Shown here piece after piece: positions 34,735 to 43,014 of a DNA stretch of 64,000 nucleotides. The notes beneath the pieces are model-generated. The model did no database searches, was not told the DNA's origin, and saw nothing but the letters and a program-made list of their open reading frames with translations. Numbering within the stretch: position 1 is the first letter of the stretch; the number at the start of each line of letters is the position of its first letter. Position numbers and translations under genes: made by a program. The DNA is taken from contig NZ_VVIP01000047.1 in NCBI RefSeq assembly GCF_009650435.1, forward strand, positions 1 to 64,000, in the 5' to 3' direction. This DNA comes from Foetidibacter luteolus (GTDB lineage Bacteria > Bacteroidota > Bacteroidia > Chitinophagales > Chitinophagaceae).

Positions 34735-35826
34735 ATGCAGGTAATACTTGGCGTTCTCTATCACTTTATCGGTGGCTTTGCTTCGGGAAGTTTTTACATT
34801 CCATATAAAAAAGTAAGGGGTTGGGCCTGGGAGAGTTACTGGATTGTGGGCGGGTTATTTTCCTGGCTAATAGTGCCGCCGCTGGCTGCATGGTTAACTG
34901 TTCCGGGTTTTGCGGAAATTATACAACAGGCAGGCGGCAGCGTTATCGGCATGGCATATATTTTTGGAGTGTTGTGGGGTATTGGCGGGTTAACTTATGG
35001 CCTTGGGGTAAGGTACCTGGGTGTGTCTTTGGGCAGCAGTATCATACTTGGCCTGTGCATGGTGTTTGGTTCTCTGATACCATCTGTGTATTACGATTTT
35101 TTTCCCCAGGAAGGCAAGGATACCTTTAGTATGCTGGTGGGTACAAAATGGGGTTTAACCGTAATTGCCGGGCTGGCCGTATGTATTACCGGCATCATTA
35201 TTTGTGGCAGGGCCGGAACCATGAAAGAGAAACAATTGGCCAATGTAACTGCTGCAGATACGCATGGCATGCAAACTAAAACGGAATATAAGTTTGGCCT
35301 TGGGCTTTTTGTTTCTGTCGTGTCCGGCATATTAAGCGCCTGTTTCAATTTTGGGTTAGAGGCAGGCAAGCCAATGGCTAATGTGGCAAATGAACTGTGG
35401 AAGGCATCTCACCCGGGTCAGGGCGAATTTCTGTTTCAAAACAATGTAACTTATGTAGTGGTGCTTTGGGGTGGTTTAACCACCAACTTTATCTGGTGCA
35501 TGTTACTTAATGCACGCAACAAAACTTTTGGAGATTATACCAACAAAAAAACACCACTTGCGGGTAACTACCTGTTTGCGGCGCTGGCAGGCACCACCTG
35601 GTTTTTGCAGTTCTTTTTTTACGGCATGGGCGAAAGCAGGTTGGGCAATGGCCCCAGCTCGTGGATACTGCACATGGCCTTTATTATACTCGTGGCAAAT
35701 ATGTGGGGGCTGATACTTAAAGAATGGAAAGGGGTAACACAAAAAACATTAGCCACAGTTGTTCTTGGCATCATCACCATCATACTATCCGTGTTAATTG
35801 TAGGGTGGGGCAATTCCATGAAGTAG
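34735..35826 (+). CDS. rhaT: L-rhamnose/H+ symporter
   Basis: A 363-residue inner-membrane protein with about ten hydrophobic helices. It starts VILGVLYHFIGGFASGSFYIPYKKVRGWAWESYW, matching RhaT, and has LGVRYLGVSLGSSIILGLCM and NFIWCMLLNARNKTFGDY typical of the family. RhaT imports L-rhamnose with a proton. Its place right after the secreted rhamnosidase and before rhamnulose-phosphate metabolism fits exactly. No SusC/SusD pair accompanies it, so outer-membrane entry is by another route. Confidence 0.95.
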   Translation: MQVILGVLYHFIGGFASGSFYIPYKKVRGWAWESYWIVGGLFSWLIVPPLAAWLTVPGFAEIIQQAGGSVIGMAYIFGVLWGIGGLTYGLGVRYLGVSLGSSIILGLCMVFGSLIPSVYYDFFPQEGKDTFSMLVGTKWGLTVIAGLAVCITGIIICGRAGTMKEKQLANVTAADTHGMQTKTEYKFGLGLFVSVVSGILSACFNFGLEAGKPMANVANELWKASHPGQGEFLFQNNVTYVVVLWGGLTTNFIWCMLLNARNKTFGDYTNKKTPLAGNYLFAALAGTTWFLQFFFYGMGESRLGNGPSSWILHMAFIILVANMWGLILKEWKGVTQKTLATVVLGIITIILSVLIVGWGNSMK

Positions 35827-35845
35827 CAGGTAGGAAGGAGAATTT

Positions 35846-35923
35846 ATGGGCCCGGCAGAATGGACTACTATCAGGCTTCCGTTGCGTCGCACTCTTGTAC
35901 TGTTGGTTCTTTACGCGGCAAGG
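35846..35923 (+). repeat. Family B dispersed repeat inside the rhamnose locus
   Basis: ATGGGCCCGGCAGAATGG, TTGCGTCGCACTCTTGTAC and TTCTTTACGCGGC follow the family order. It lies in the 392-bp gap between rhaT and rhaEW; the rest of the gap holds a GC-rich hairpin near 35973-35987 and the palindrome at 36059-36084. Confidence 0.75.
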
Positions 35924-36058
35924 TGTAACAGGCTTTAATTGTTCCGGGTTTCTTTGTTCAAAGTTCAATGTTCGCGGCTGCGCCGCAAACTTCTGGGCTC
36001 TGTCATTTGCAGTAACAAGGCAGGGGCATGCATTTGTAAAGCCGGTTCCTCTGTTTTG

Positions 36059-36084
36059 TAACCCAAGGCTTAAGCCTTGGGTTA
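36059..36084. terminator. Perfect 26-bp palindrome, possible attenuator or terminator
   Basis: TAACCCAAGGCTT at 36059-36071 is followed directly by its exact complement to 36084, giving a 13-bp arm palindrome with no loop bases beyond the turn. No T run follows, so it may be a repeat tip, a partial terminator or a processing hairpin between rhaT and rhaEW. Confidence 0.4.
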
Positions 36085-36218
36085 GTGAAGTCCGCTCAAC
36101 AGATGAGCTTTAGCCAAAATGGTAAAGGTGTTTTTTGAAAGCAAAAAGCTGGTATTAAGAGTTGAATAAAAAATACAGTGAGTAACAAATCATGTTAATC
36201 ATTTAAATCATTTGAATC

Positions 36219-38378
36219 ATGATAAAAGAGAATACAGAAATAGGAAAGGATTACAAACATGTAAGCTATTTGTGGGATGAGGCCAAAGCCGCAGAGTTGG
36301 AAGGGGATGAAGTAGCATTACTGGTTTACCGGTCAAACCTGTTGGGTGCAGATTTGCGGCTTACCAACTATGGCGGCGGCAATACATCCTGCAAACTTAC
36401 CAGCAAAGACCCGCTTACAGGTAACGAAGTGGAAGTGATGTGGATAAAGGGCAGCGGCGGCGACTTAGGCAGCATGAAAAGAAGTGGCCTCGCTGCACTG
36501 TACGTGAACCGGTTGAGAAGCCTTACCAATGTGTACCGTGGCATTGAGCATGAAGATGAAATGGTAGAACTGTTTAATCATTGCATTTACGACCTGGCAT
36601 CAAAGGCGCCATCCATTGATACGCCGTTGCATGGGTTCCTGCCTTTTAAACATATTGATCACCTGCACCCCGATGCGGCTATTGCTATCGCAGCGGCTAA
36701 AGACGGAAAAAAAATAACGCAGGAATTATTTAATGGCACCATCGGCTGGGTGGAGTGGCAGCGGCCGGGCTTTGACCTGGGCCTTAAGCTTAAGCAATGC
36801 CTTGATGAAAATCCTGGTATACGTGGTATCATGCTGGGCTCTCACGGTTTGTTTACCTGGGGTGATACCGCTTACGAAAGCTATCTTAATACGCTGGAGG
36901 TAATAGAACGTTGCGCCCAGTACCTGGAGGACAATTATGGTAAAAAAGCGCCTGTGTTTGGGGGCGCAAAAATAGAGTCTTTGCCCGGGGATGAGCGCCT
37001 GGCAAAGGCAGCCATCCTTGCCCCTGTGCTAAGAGGTTTCTGCTCATCTGAAGCCGCTAAACGGTCTGCTTCCGGCGTGGGCGGCATGGTTGGTCATTTT
37101 ACAGATGATGACAGGATATTACAGTTTATCAATTCCAACGATTTGGAAAGGCTGGCCCCGCTTGGTACAAGCTGCCCGGATCATTTTCTCAGAACCAAGA
37201 TCAGCCCGTTGGTACTTGATTTAGCAAAAGAGGAAGAGTTAACCAACATTGCTGCCCTCAAAGAAAAACTAACCCCGCAATTTGAAGCCTACCGGCAAAT
37301 GTATGCGGAGTATTACAATACCTGTAAACACCCTAACAGCCCGGCCATGCGGGATCCTAACCCTGTAGTGATACTGTACCCGGGTATAGGCATGTTTACT
37401 TTTGCAAAAGACAAACAAACAGCCAGGGTAGCAGCGGAATTTTATATCAACGCTATTAACGTAATGAAAGGTGCGGAAGCGGTAAGTGAATATACCTCAC
37501 TGCCACGGCAGGAAGCGTTTAATATTGAGTACTGGCTGCTGGAAGAAGCCAAGCTGCAACGCATGCCAAAGCCTAAAGCATTAAGCGGAAGGGTAGCGTT
37601 GATAACCGGCAGCGCCGGCGGCATTGGAAAAGCCATTGCTAAAAAGTTTGCGGAAGAAGGGGCTTGTGTGGTTATCAACGATATTAACGAAGAACGCCTG
37701 CAGGGCGCATTGGAAGAATTTCAAAAGCAATTTGGAAAAGATACGGCTTCTGCCGCCGCGCTTAACGTAACCGATGCAGGCAGTACTGAAAAGGCTTTCG
37801 CCCAGGCGGCACTTGCCTTTGGCGGCGTGGATATTGTTATTAACAATGCCGGCATCAGCATTTCAAAACCGATTGCAGAACACACTGTTGAAGACTGGGA
37901 TAAATTGTACGACATATTGGTAAAAGGGCAGTTTATTGTAACCAAAGCGGGGGTGGAAGTGATGCGCAGGCAGGGCTTTGGAGGCGATGTTATCAATATT
38001 GTTTCTAAAAATTCAATTGTGGCCGGCCCTAATAATGTTGGCTACGGCTCTGCCAAAGCGGCACAGGCCCACATTACCCGGTTATTGGCTGCGGAGTTGG
38101 GGCCGGATAAAATTCGTGTAAACACGGTTAACCCTGATGCGGTAATAGTTGACTCCAACATTTGGGCCGGCGGCTGGGCCGAAGGCCGTGCAAAAGCTTA
38201 TGGCGTTACAGTGGATGAACTGCCCGCTTACTACGCCAAACGTACATTGCTGAATGAAGTGATTTTGCCAGACGACATAGCTAATGCCTGTTTCGTTTTT
38301 GCCGGGGGGCTGATGAATAAATCAACCGGTAACATTTTAAATGTGGATGGGGGAGTAGCGATGGGGTTTGTGAGATAG
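36219..38378 (+). CDS. rhaEW: Bifunctional rhamnulose-1-phosphate aldolase / L-lactaldehyde dehydrogenase
   Basis: A 719-residue fusion. The N-terminal part (about 1-420) is a class II aldolase/adducin domain with GGGNTSCKL, WIKGSGGDLG, DTPLHGFLPFKHIDHLHPDA (metal-ligand histidines) and LGSHGLFTWGD. The C-terminal part (about 455-719) is a short-chain dehydrogenase: ALITGSAGGIGKAIAKKFAEEG (NAD-binding), INNAGIS, catalytic-type Ser in VSKNS and YGSAKAAQ (Tyr-x3-Lys). It would split L-rhamnulose-1-phosphate into DHAP and L-lactaldehyde and oxidise the latter to L-lactate. It sits between rhaT and rhaM. The chosen ATG directly follows a low-complexity ATCATT run. Confidence 0.95.
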   Translation: MIKENTEIGKDYKHVSYLWDEAKAAELEGDEVALLVYRSNLLGADLRLTNYGGGNTSCKLTSKDPLTGNEVEVMWIKGSGGDLGSMKRSGLAALYVNRLRSLTNVYRGIEHEDEMVELFNHCIYDLASKAPSIDTPLHGFLPFKHIDHLHPDAAIAIAAAKDGKKITQELFNGTIGWVEWQRPGFDLGLKLKQCLDENPGIRGIMLGSHGLFTWGDTAYESYLNTLEVIERCAQYLEDNYGKKAPVFGGAKIESLPGDERLAKAAILAPVLRGFCSSEAAKRSASGVGGMVGHFTDDDRILQFINSNDLERLAPLGTSCPDHFLRTKISPLVLDLAKEEELTNIAALKEKLTPQFEAYRQMYAEYYNTCKHPNSPAMRDPNPVVILYPGIGMFTFAKDKQTARVAAEFYINAINVMKGAEAVSEYTSLPRQEAFNIEYWLLEEAKLQRMPKPKALSGRVALITGSAGGIGKAIAKKFAEEGACVVINDINEERLQGALEEFQKQFGKDTASAAALNVTDAGSTEKAFAQAALAFGGVDIVINNAGISISKPIAEHTVEDWDKLYDILVKGQFIVTKAGVEVMRRQGFGGDVINIVSKNSIVAGPNNVGYGSAKAAQAHITRLLAAELGPDKIRVNTVNPDAVIVDSNIWAGGWAEGRAKAYGVTVDELPAYYAKRTLLNEVILPDDIANACFVFAGGLMNKSTGNILNVDGGVAMGFVR

Positions 38379-38502
38379 TGAGTGGTGAGTGGTAAAGTGG
38401 TGAGTGGTGAGTGGGTGTTGCATGTTAAAGAGGATAATTAAATGTGAAAATGAAGCACTGAATAGTCAGCCACTTTAACACTCATCAAACCAGCATCCAG
38501 TA

Positions 38503-38643
38503 ACCAGCAGCCCAATGTCATTAAGTTAAGAAAACGAATGTCAGGTTGAGCTTGTCGAAATCGGTTATACAAGTCATTTTTCACCAATCCGTCTTCGACA
38601 GGCTCAGGCTGACAGCATAACTTAATGACATTGACCAGCAGCC
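38503..38643. mobile_element. MITE-like element (38513-38633) with 10-bp target duplication, copy 2
   Basis: This 121-bp element has the same 18-bp terminal repeat as copy 1 (CAATGTCATTAAGTTAAG at 38513-38530; 17 of 18 complementary at 38616-38633). It is flanked by a 10-bp direct repeat ACCAGCAGCC at 38503-38512 and 38634-38643. The interior differs from copy 1 and holds its own inverted repeat (38539-38559 and 38594-38614) built on the common TTCGACAGGCTCAG motif. It lies in the 296-bp rhaEW-rhaM gap without an apparent gene. Confidence 0.85.
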
Positions 38644-38674
38644 TGCAGCAATTAGTAATTTAATAACTTTCGCC

Positions 38675-39010
38675 ATGACCAGGATCGCATTTAAAATGAA
38701 GCTCTTTAAAGGCTTTGAAGAGGAGTATAAAAAGCGGCACGATGAAATATGGCCGGAGTTGAAGGAGTTGCTGTACGAAGCCGGTATTTGTGATTACAGT
38801 ATTTTCCTGGATGAAGAGACGGGCATCCTGTTTGCAACGCTAAAAATAAGTGATGCCGCCACGCTGGAAGAACTGCCGCAATATGACGTGATGAAAAGAT
38901 GGTGGGCTTATATGAAGGATATTATGGAAACTAATGAAGATAATTCACCAGTGAGCACTCCGCTTGCAAAAGTGTTTCATTTAAAAAAAGCAACATCAAA
39001 GATTTATTAA
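38675..39010 (+). CDS. rhaM: L-rhamnose mutarotase
   Basis: This 111-residue ferredoxin-like alpha/beta-barrel protein matches the RhaM family in length and motifs: FKMKLFKGFEEEYKKRHDEIWPEL with the catalytic-type His, YSIFLDEETGILFATLKI, and MKRWWAYMKDIMETNEDNSP. It interconverts alpha and beta anomers of L-rhamnose, which speeds isomerisation. It is between rhaEW and rhaI; the 296-bp upstream gap has been enlarged by a MITE and low-complexity GTGAGTGG runs. Confidence 0.96.
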   Translation: MTRIAFKMKLFKGFEEEYKKRHDEIWPELKELLYEAGICDYSIFLDEETGILFATLKISDAATLEELPQYDVMKRWWAYMKDIMETNEDNSPVSTPLAKVFHLKKATSKIY

Positions 39011-39129
39011 CAGCAACTTTGTTATAATAAGTGGTGAAGCTGCAGCATCGGGGGTTCCCGAGCTTCACTTCAGGGTAAGCGGTTTTCAAAATTCATCCAA
39101 CCGGTAACCTGCAACTAAATCGTCTTGCT

Positions 39130-40404
39130 ATGCAAATAGAAAAATATAAACTGGAAGAGCACAATCACTCCCTGCAAAAAGAGCACCGGCGCAGGTTCGA
39201 ATTCATCGCGGCGGAAATAAAGGACCCGGAAGGCATTTTGCAGAAACTTATAGATTTCCAGGTGGCCATACCAAGCTGGGCGCTGGGTACCGGCGGCACA
39301 CGCTTTGCCCGTTTTGCAGGTGGTGGCGAACCCCGTAGCCTGGAAGAGAAGATTGAAGATATAGGGTTGCTGCATGCGCTTAATAAATCAAGTGGCGCCA
39401 TCTCTCTGCATATCCCCTGGGATATACCCGAAAACGCAGCCAACATTAAAGCGCTGGCCGCTCAAAACGGACTGCGTTTTGATGCGATGAACTCCAATAC
39501 CTTCCAGGACCAGCCCGGACAGCAACTGAGCTATAAGTTCGGCTCTATGCAGCATGTGGACAAAGCTGTGCGCAAGCAGGCTGTTGAGCATAACATTGAG
39601 GTGATCAAATATGGTGTTGAGCTGGGCTCCGAATCGCTAACGGTTTGGCTGAGTGACGGCAGTTGTTTTCCGGGGCAGTTGAATTTTAGAAAGGCTTTTC
39701 AGCATACACTCGAAAGCCTGCAGGAAGTATATGCTGCCTTGCCGGACAGTTGGAAAATGTTTGTGGAGTATAAAGCTTTCGAACCTAATTTTTATTCAAC
39801 AACGGTGGGGGATTGGGGGCAATCCTTACTGTACGCCAGCAAACTGGGGGATAAGGCTTACACCCTGGTTGACCTGGGCCATCACCTGCCCAATGCCAAC
39901 ATTGAGCAAATAGTTGCCTTGCTGCTGATGGAAGGTAAACTGGGGGGCTTTCATTTTAATGACAGCAAATACGGCGACGATGATTTAACAGTGGGCAGCA
40001 TAAAGCCATACCAGCTATTCCTGATTTTCAATGAACTGGTGGAAGGCATGGACGCAAGGGGTATGAACCACAACACGGATTTGGGCTGGATGATTGATGC
40101 TTCTCACAATATAAAAGACCCGCTGGAAGATTTGCTGCAGTCGGTAGAAGCTATCCTTATAACCTATGCGCAGGCTTTACTGGTGGACAGGCAAAAACTT
40201 ACTGAGGCACAATTAAAGAATGATGTGGTTACCGCACAGGAAATATTGCAGCAGGCTTTTCGTACAGATGTACGTGCACTGGTAGCGGAAGCGAGGCTGC
40301 GTGCAGGTGGGTCGTTGAACCCTATTGGCTTTTACCGCAATGAGAAAGTGAGGGAGAACTTAATAAAGCAGAGAGGCAGTAAAACAGTGGCAACGGGGTT
40401 GTAG
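39130..40404 (+). CDS. rhaI: L-rhamnose isomerase (RhaI/Pseudomonas stutzeri type)
   Basis: A 424-residue xylose-isomerase-like TIM-barrel sugar isomerase. Residues WALGTGGTRFARFAGGGEPR near the N-terminus are characteristic of RhaI-type enzymes. Metal ligands are visible as the Glu of FVEYKAFEP, the Asp of LVDLGHHL and the His of GGFHFNDSKYGDDD. The C-terminus (ARLRAGGSLNPIGFYRNEKVREN) is also conserved. It converts L-rhamnose to L-rhamnulose. It replaces the non-homologous RhaA of enterobacteria, as is usual in pathways with RhaEW. Confidence 0.93.
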   Translation: MQIEKYKLEEHNHSLQKEHRRRFEFIAAEIKDPEGILQKLIDFQVAIPSWALGTGGTRFARFAGGGEPRSLEEKIEDIGLLHALNKSSGAISLHIPWDIPENAANIKALAAQNGLRFDAMNSNTFQDQPGQQLSYKFGSMQHVDKAVRKQAVEHNIEVIKYGVELGSESLTVWLSDGSCFPGQLNFRKAFQHTLESLQEVYAALPDSWKMFVEYKAFEPNFYSTTVGDWGQSLLYASKLGDKAYTLVDLGHHLPNANIEQIVALLLMEGKLGGFHFNDSKYGDDDLTVGSIKPYQLFLIFNELVEGMDARGMNHNTDLGWMIDASHNIKDPLEDLLQSVEAILITYAQALLVDRQKLTEAQLKNDVVTAQEILQQAFRTDVRALVAEARLRAGGSLNPIGFYRNEKVRENLIKQRGSKTVATGL

Positions 40405-40410
40405 AAGATA

Positions 40411-40518
40411 AAGTCATAAAGTCAATGAGTCTGTAGGTCATAAAGTCAAGAAGTCATAAAGTCAAGAAGTCATAAAGTCAAGAAGTCATAAAGTCGATGA
40501 GTCATAAGGTCAATAAGT
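40411..40518 (+). repeat. 16-bp minisatellite (AAGTCATAAAGTCAAG)n
   Basis: Perfect or near-perfect 16-bp units sit at 40451-40466, 40467-40482 and 40483-40498, flanked by decayed units on both sides. It begins directly after the rhaI stop codon. No gene is present in the 384-bp gap 40405-40788. Confidence 0.9.
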
Positions 40519-40589
40519 GAGATAGGCCGGGTGCAGGTTCTTTTATAAAGCAGAAGTTTGGTAAATAACCAGGGTGTTTCACTACAAAC

Positions 40590-40670
40590 TGCAGCCGCCC
40601 ATTGGTATAACAGATGAACGGATTGCGACGCAACGATGATGCCATGAAATGCCTCAGCCGGTATCATAAT
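40590..40670 (-). repeat. Family B-related repeat, reverse orientation
   Basis: GATTGCGACGCAACGATGATG, GCCATGAAATGCC and GCCGGTATCATAA match the copies at 45596 and 50143. The region between this and the kinase start (40671-40788) is AT-rich and featureless. Confidence 0.6.
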
Positions 40671-40788
40671 CATTGAGGCATTCATTGAGGCCAAAATAAA
40701 ACAACAAATAGTCGAAATAAAAACTTCTGCTGGTACCATAAGAAGAACACTGCTAACAGATAGTCAATAATGTTAACGCTACTTTCTA

Positions 40789-42162
40789 ATGAATGCACTG
40801 CCCGTAATAGCGATATATGATGTTGGAAAGACCAACAAAAAGCTTTTCCTGTTTAATGAGCAGTACGAAATTGTGTTTGAAAAATCGGCTAAGTTTAATG
40901 AAACAACAGACGAAGACGGCGATGCCTGCGAGAACCTGGAGAGCCTAAGGTTGAGTGTGTTTGATTCGCTGCGGGAGGTATTCCGCCGCAAGGAGTTTGA
41001 TATTAAAGCCATTAATTTTTCCGCCTACGGCGCCAGCTTTGTTTATATTGATGAGGAAGGCGTACCTGTAACGCCTTTGTATAATTACTTGAAGGAATAT
41101 CCTGCTTATTTGCGTAAACAGTTTTATGATACTTACGGGGGCGAAACCATTTTTGCCCACAAAACAGCCTCACCGGTATTGGGCAGTCTTAATTCAGGAA
41201 TGCAGTTGTACCGGCAGAAGTATGAGAAGCCGGAAGTGTTTAAAAAAATAAAATACGCCCTGCACCTGCCGCAGTATATAAGCTACCTGGTTACGGGCGT
41301 AGCATGCAGCGATATTACCAGCATTGGTTGCCATACCAATCTTTGGGATTTTCAAAAGAACCAATACCACGAATGGGTTACAAGGGAAGGCATAGCTGAA
41401 AAATTAGCGCCCATTTTGCCGGGCGATAAAGTGCTGCCGGCAGCGTTTGGCAACCACTATTCAGTGGGCATCGGCCTGCACGATAGCTCAGCCGCCATGA
41501 TTCCTTACCTGGTTAGTTTTCATGAACCGTTTGTATTAATTTCAACGGGTACCTGGTGCATTAGCCTTAACCCGTTTAATGACATACCGCTTACTACCGA
41601 AGAGCTTTCCAACGATTGTTTGTGCTTTCTTAGTTTCCAGGGAAAGCCGGTAAAAGCTTCACGTTTGTTTGCAGGTTATGAGCATGAGCAGCAAACAAAA
41701 ATTTTATCGCAGTACTTCAACAAGCCATTGCACTATTACAAAAATGTTTCGTTTGATTTAGCTATTTATAACCGGCTGCACCCCTTGTGGCAACAGGGCA
41801 ACAGCTTTAACCGGCTGCTGCCGCAGGATGCAAAGGATTTATCAGCAATGGCTAATTATGAAGAAGCGTATCACCGCCTGATGATGGATATTGCAGCCCG
41901 TCAGCTTGTCTCAACTCAGTTTGTGCTGAACGGAACAGGTGTGAAGCGGATATTTGTAGATGGCGGCTTTGGTAAAAATTCACTGTACATGAACCTGCTT
42001 GCAATACTTTTCCCTCATATAGAAGTGTATGCCGCGTCTATGGCGCAGGCAACTGCTGTTGGCACTGCCTTAAGCATTCACAATGCCTGGAACAGCAAAG
42101 CTTTACCCAACGATTTAATTGAACTGAAATATTATTCCGTAACACATGGTGCAGCAGTATGA
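40789..42162 (+). CDS. FGGY-family carbohydrate kinase, probable L-rhamnulose kinase
   Basis: The 457-residue sugar kinase has a variant phosphate-1 motif AIYDVGKTNKKLFLFN (DxGKTN in place of DxGTT), the catalytic-region GLHDSSAAMIPY, phosphate-2 ISTGTWCISLNP and adenosine motif VDGGFGKNSLYM. Context makes L-rhamnulose the likely substrate, yielding the 1-phosphate for the RhaEW aldolase. It is shorter than and distinct from enterobacterial RhaB (about 490 aa), as expected for the Bacteroidota RhaI-linked kinase. It overlaps lutA by 4 bp (ATGA), so the two are translationally coupled. Confidence 0.92.
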   Translation: MNALPVIAIYDVGKTNKKLFLFNEQYEIVFEKSAKFNETTDEDGDACENLESLRLSVFDSLREVFRRKEFDIKAINFSAYGASFVYIDEEGVPVTPLYNYLKEYPAYLRKQFYDTYGGETIFAHKTASPVLGSLNSGMQLYRQKYEKPEVFKKIKYALHLPQYISYLVTGVACSDITSIGCHTNLWDFQKNQYHEWVTREGIAEKLAPILPGDKVLPAAFGNHYSVGIGLHDSSAAMIPYLVSFHEPFVLISTGTWCISLNPFNDIPLTTEELSNDCLCFLSFQGKPVKASRLFAGYEHEQQTKILSQYFNKPLHYYKNVSFDLAIYNRLHPLWQQGNSFNRLLPQDAKDLSAMANYEEAYHRLMMDIAARQLVSTQFVLNGTGVKRIFVDGGFGKNSLYMNLLAILFPHIEVYAASMAQATAVGTALSIHNAWNSKALPNDLIELKYYSVTHGAAV

Positions 42163-42890
42163 GAGTCGGATTATTTATTCCCTGTTATGTTGACCAGTTT
42201 TATCCGCAGGTAGCTATTGCCACATTGCAGTTACTGGAAAAGCTGGGGTGCCAGGTGCTATACCCGTTAAACCAAACCTGTTGCGGCCAGCCAATGGCCA
42301 ACTCAGGCTTTGAGCATTTAACACATGGCTGCAATGCATTGTTTGTAAAAAACTTCAGCGGGTTTGATTACATTGTTTCGCCATCAGGCAGTTGCGTACT
42401 GCATATTAAAGACCATCTGCACGATAAAGATGAGCCAGCGGCGAAAAACATTCGTGATAGTATTTACGAGTTGTCTGAATTCCTGGTGGATGTTCTAAAA
42501 GTGGAACAACTTGATGCTTCTTTTCCGCATAAGGTTGGCGTACACCAAAGCTGCCACGGCCAGCGTGGGTTAAAAATTTCGCAGATGAGCGAGTTGGTGG
42601 CTGCGCCTTTTTCAAAGCCGGGCAAGTTGCTGGGCATGGTATCTGGCCTGGAGCTGATTGAACTGGACAGAAGGGATGAATGCTGTGGCTTTGGCGGTAC
42701 TTTTTGTGTAGCTGAAGAAGCGGTAAGCGCTAAAATGGGTAAAGACCGTGTGAAAGATCATGTACAACATGGCGCTGAATTTATCACCGGTGCAGACATG
42801 AGCTGCCTGATGCACCTGGAAGGTATTTTAAAAAGGCAAAACAGTAAGGTGAGGGTAAAGCACATAGCGGAAATATTGAATGGTGAGTAG
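42159..42890 (+). CDS. lutA: L-lactate utilisation (Fe-S)-binding protein LutA
   Basis: A 243-residue protein with two cysteine-rich CCG domains: CCGQPMANSGFEHL near the N-terminal half and CCGFGGTFCVAEEAVS in the C-terminal half, with HQSCHGQRGL between. This is the LutA/GlcF-like part of the LutABC L-lactate oxidation complex. L-lactate is the product of the RhaW half of RhaEW, so the gene completes rhamnose breakdown to pyruvate. Its start overlaps the kinase stop by 4 bp. Confidence 0.94.
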   Translation: MRVGLFIPCYVDQFYPQVAIATLQLLEKLGCQVLYPLNQTCCGQPMANSGFEHLTHGCNALFVKNFSGFDYIVSPSGSCVLHIKDHLHDKDEPAAKNIRDSIYELSEFLVDVLKVEQLDASFPHKVGVHQSCHGQRGLKISQMSELVAAPFSKPGKLLGMVSGLELIELDRRDECCGFGGTFCVAEEAVSAKMGKDRVKDHVQHGAEFITGADMSCLMHLEGILKRQNSKVRVKHIAEILNGE

Positions 42891-43014
42891 TGAGTGGTGA
42901 ATGGTGAGTGGTGAGTGGTATAGCCATTAAAAATACCCTCAACAACATACCATTCAACAGACTTGCAACCAGTAACTTGCAACCAGCAACCAGTAACTTG
43001 CAACAATTTAAAAC

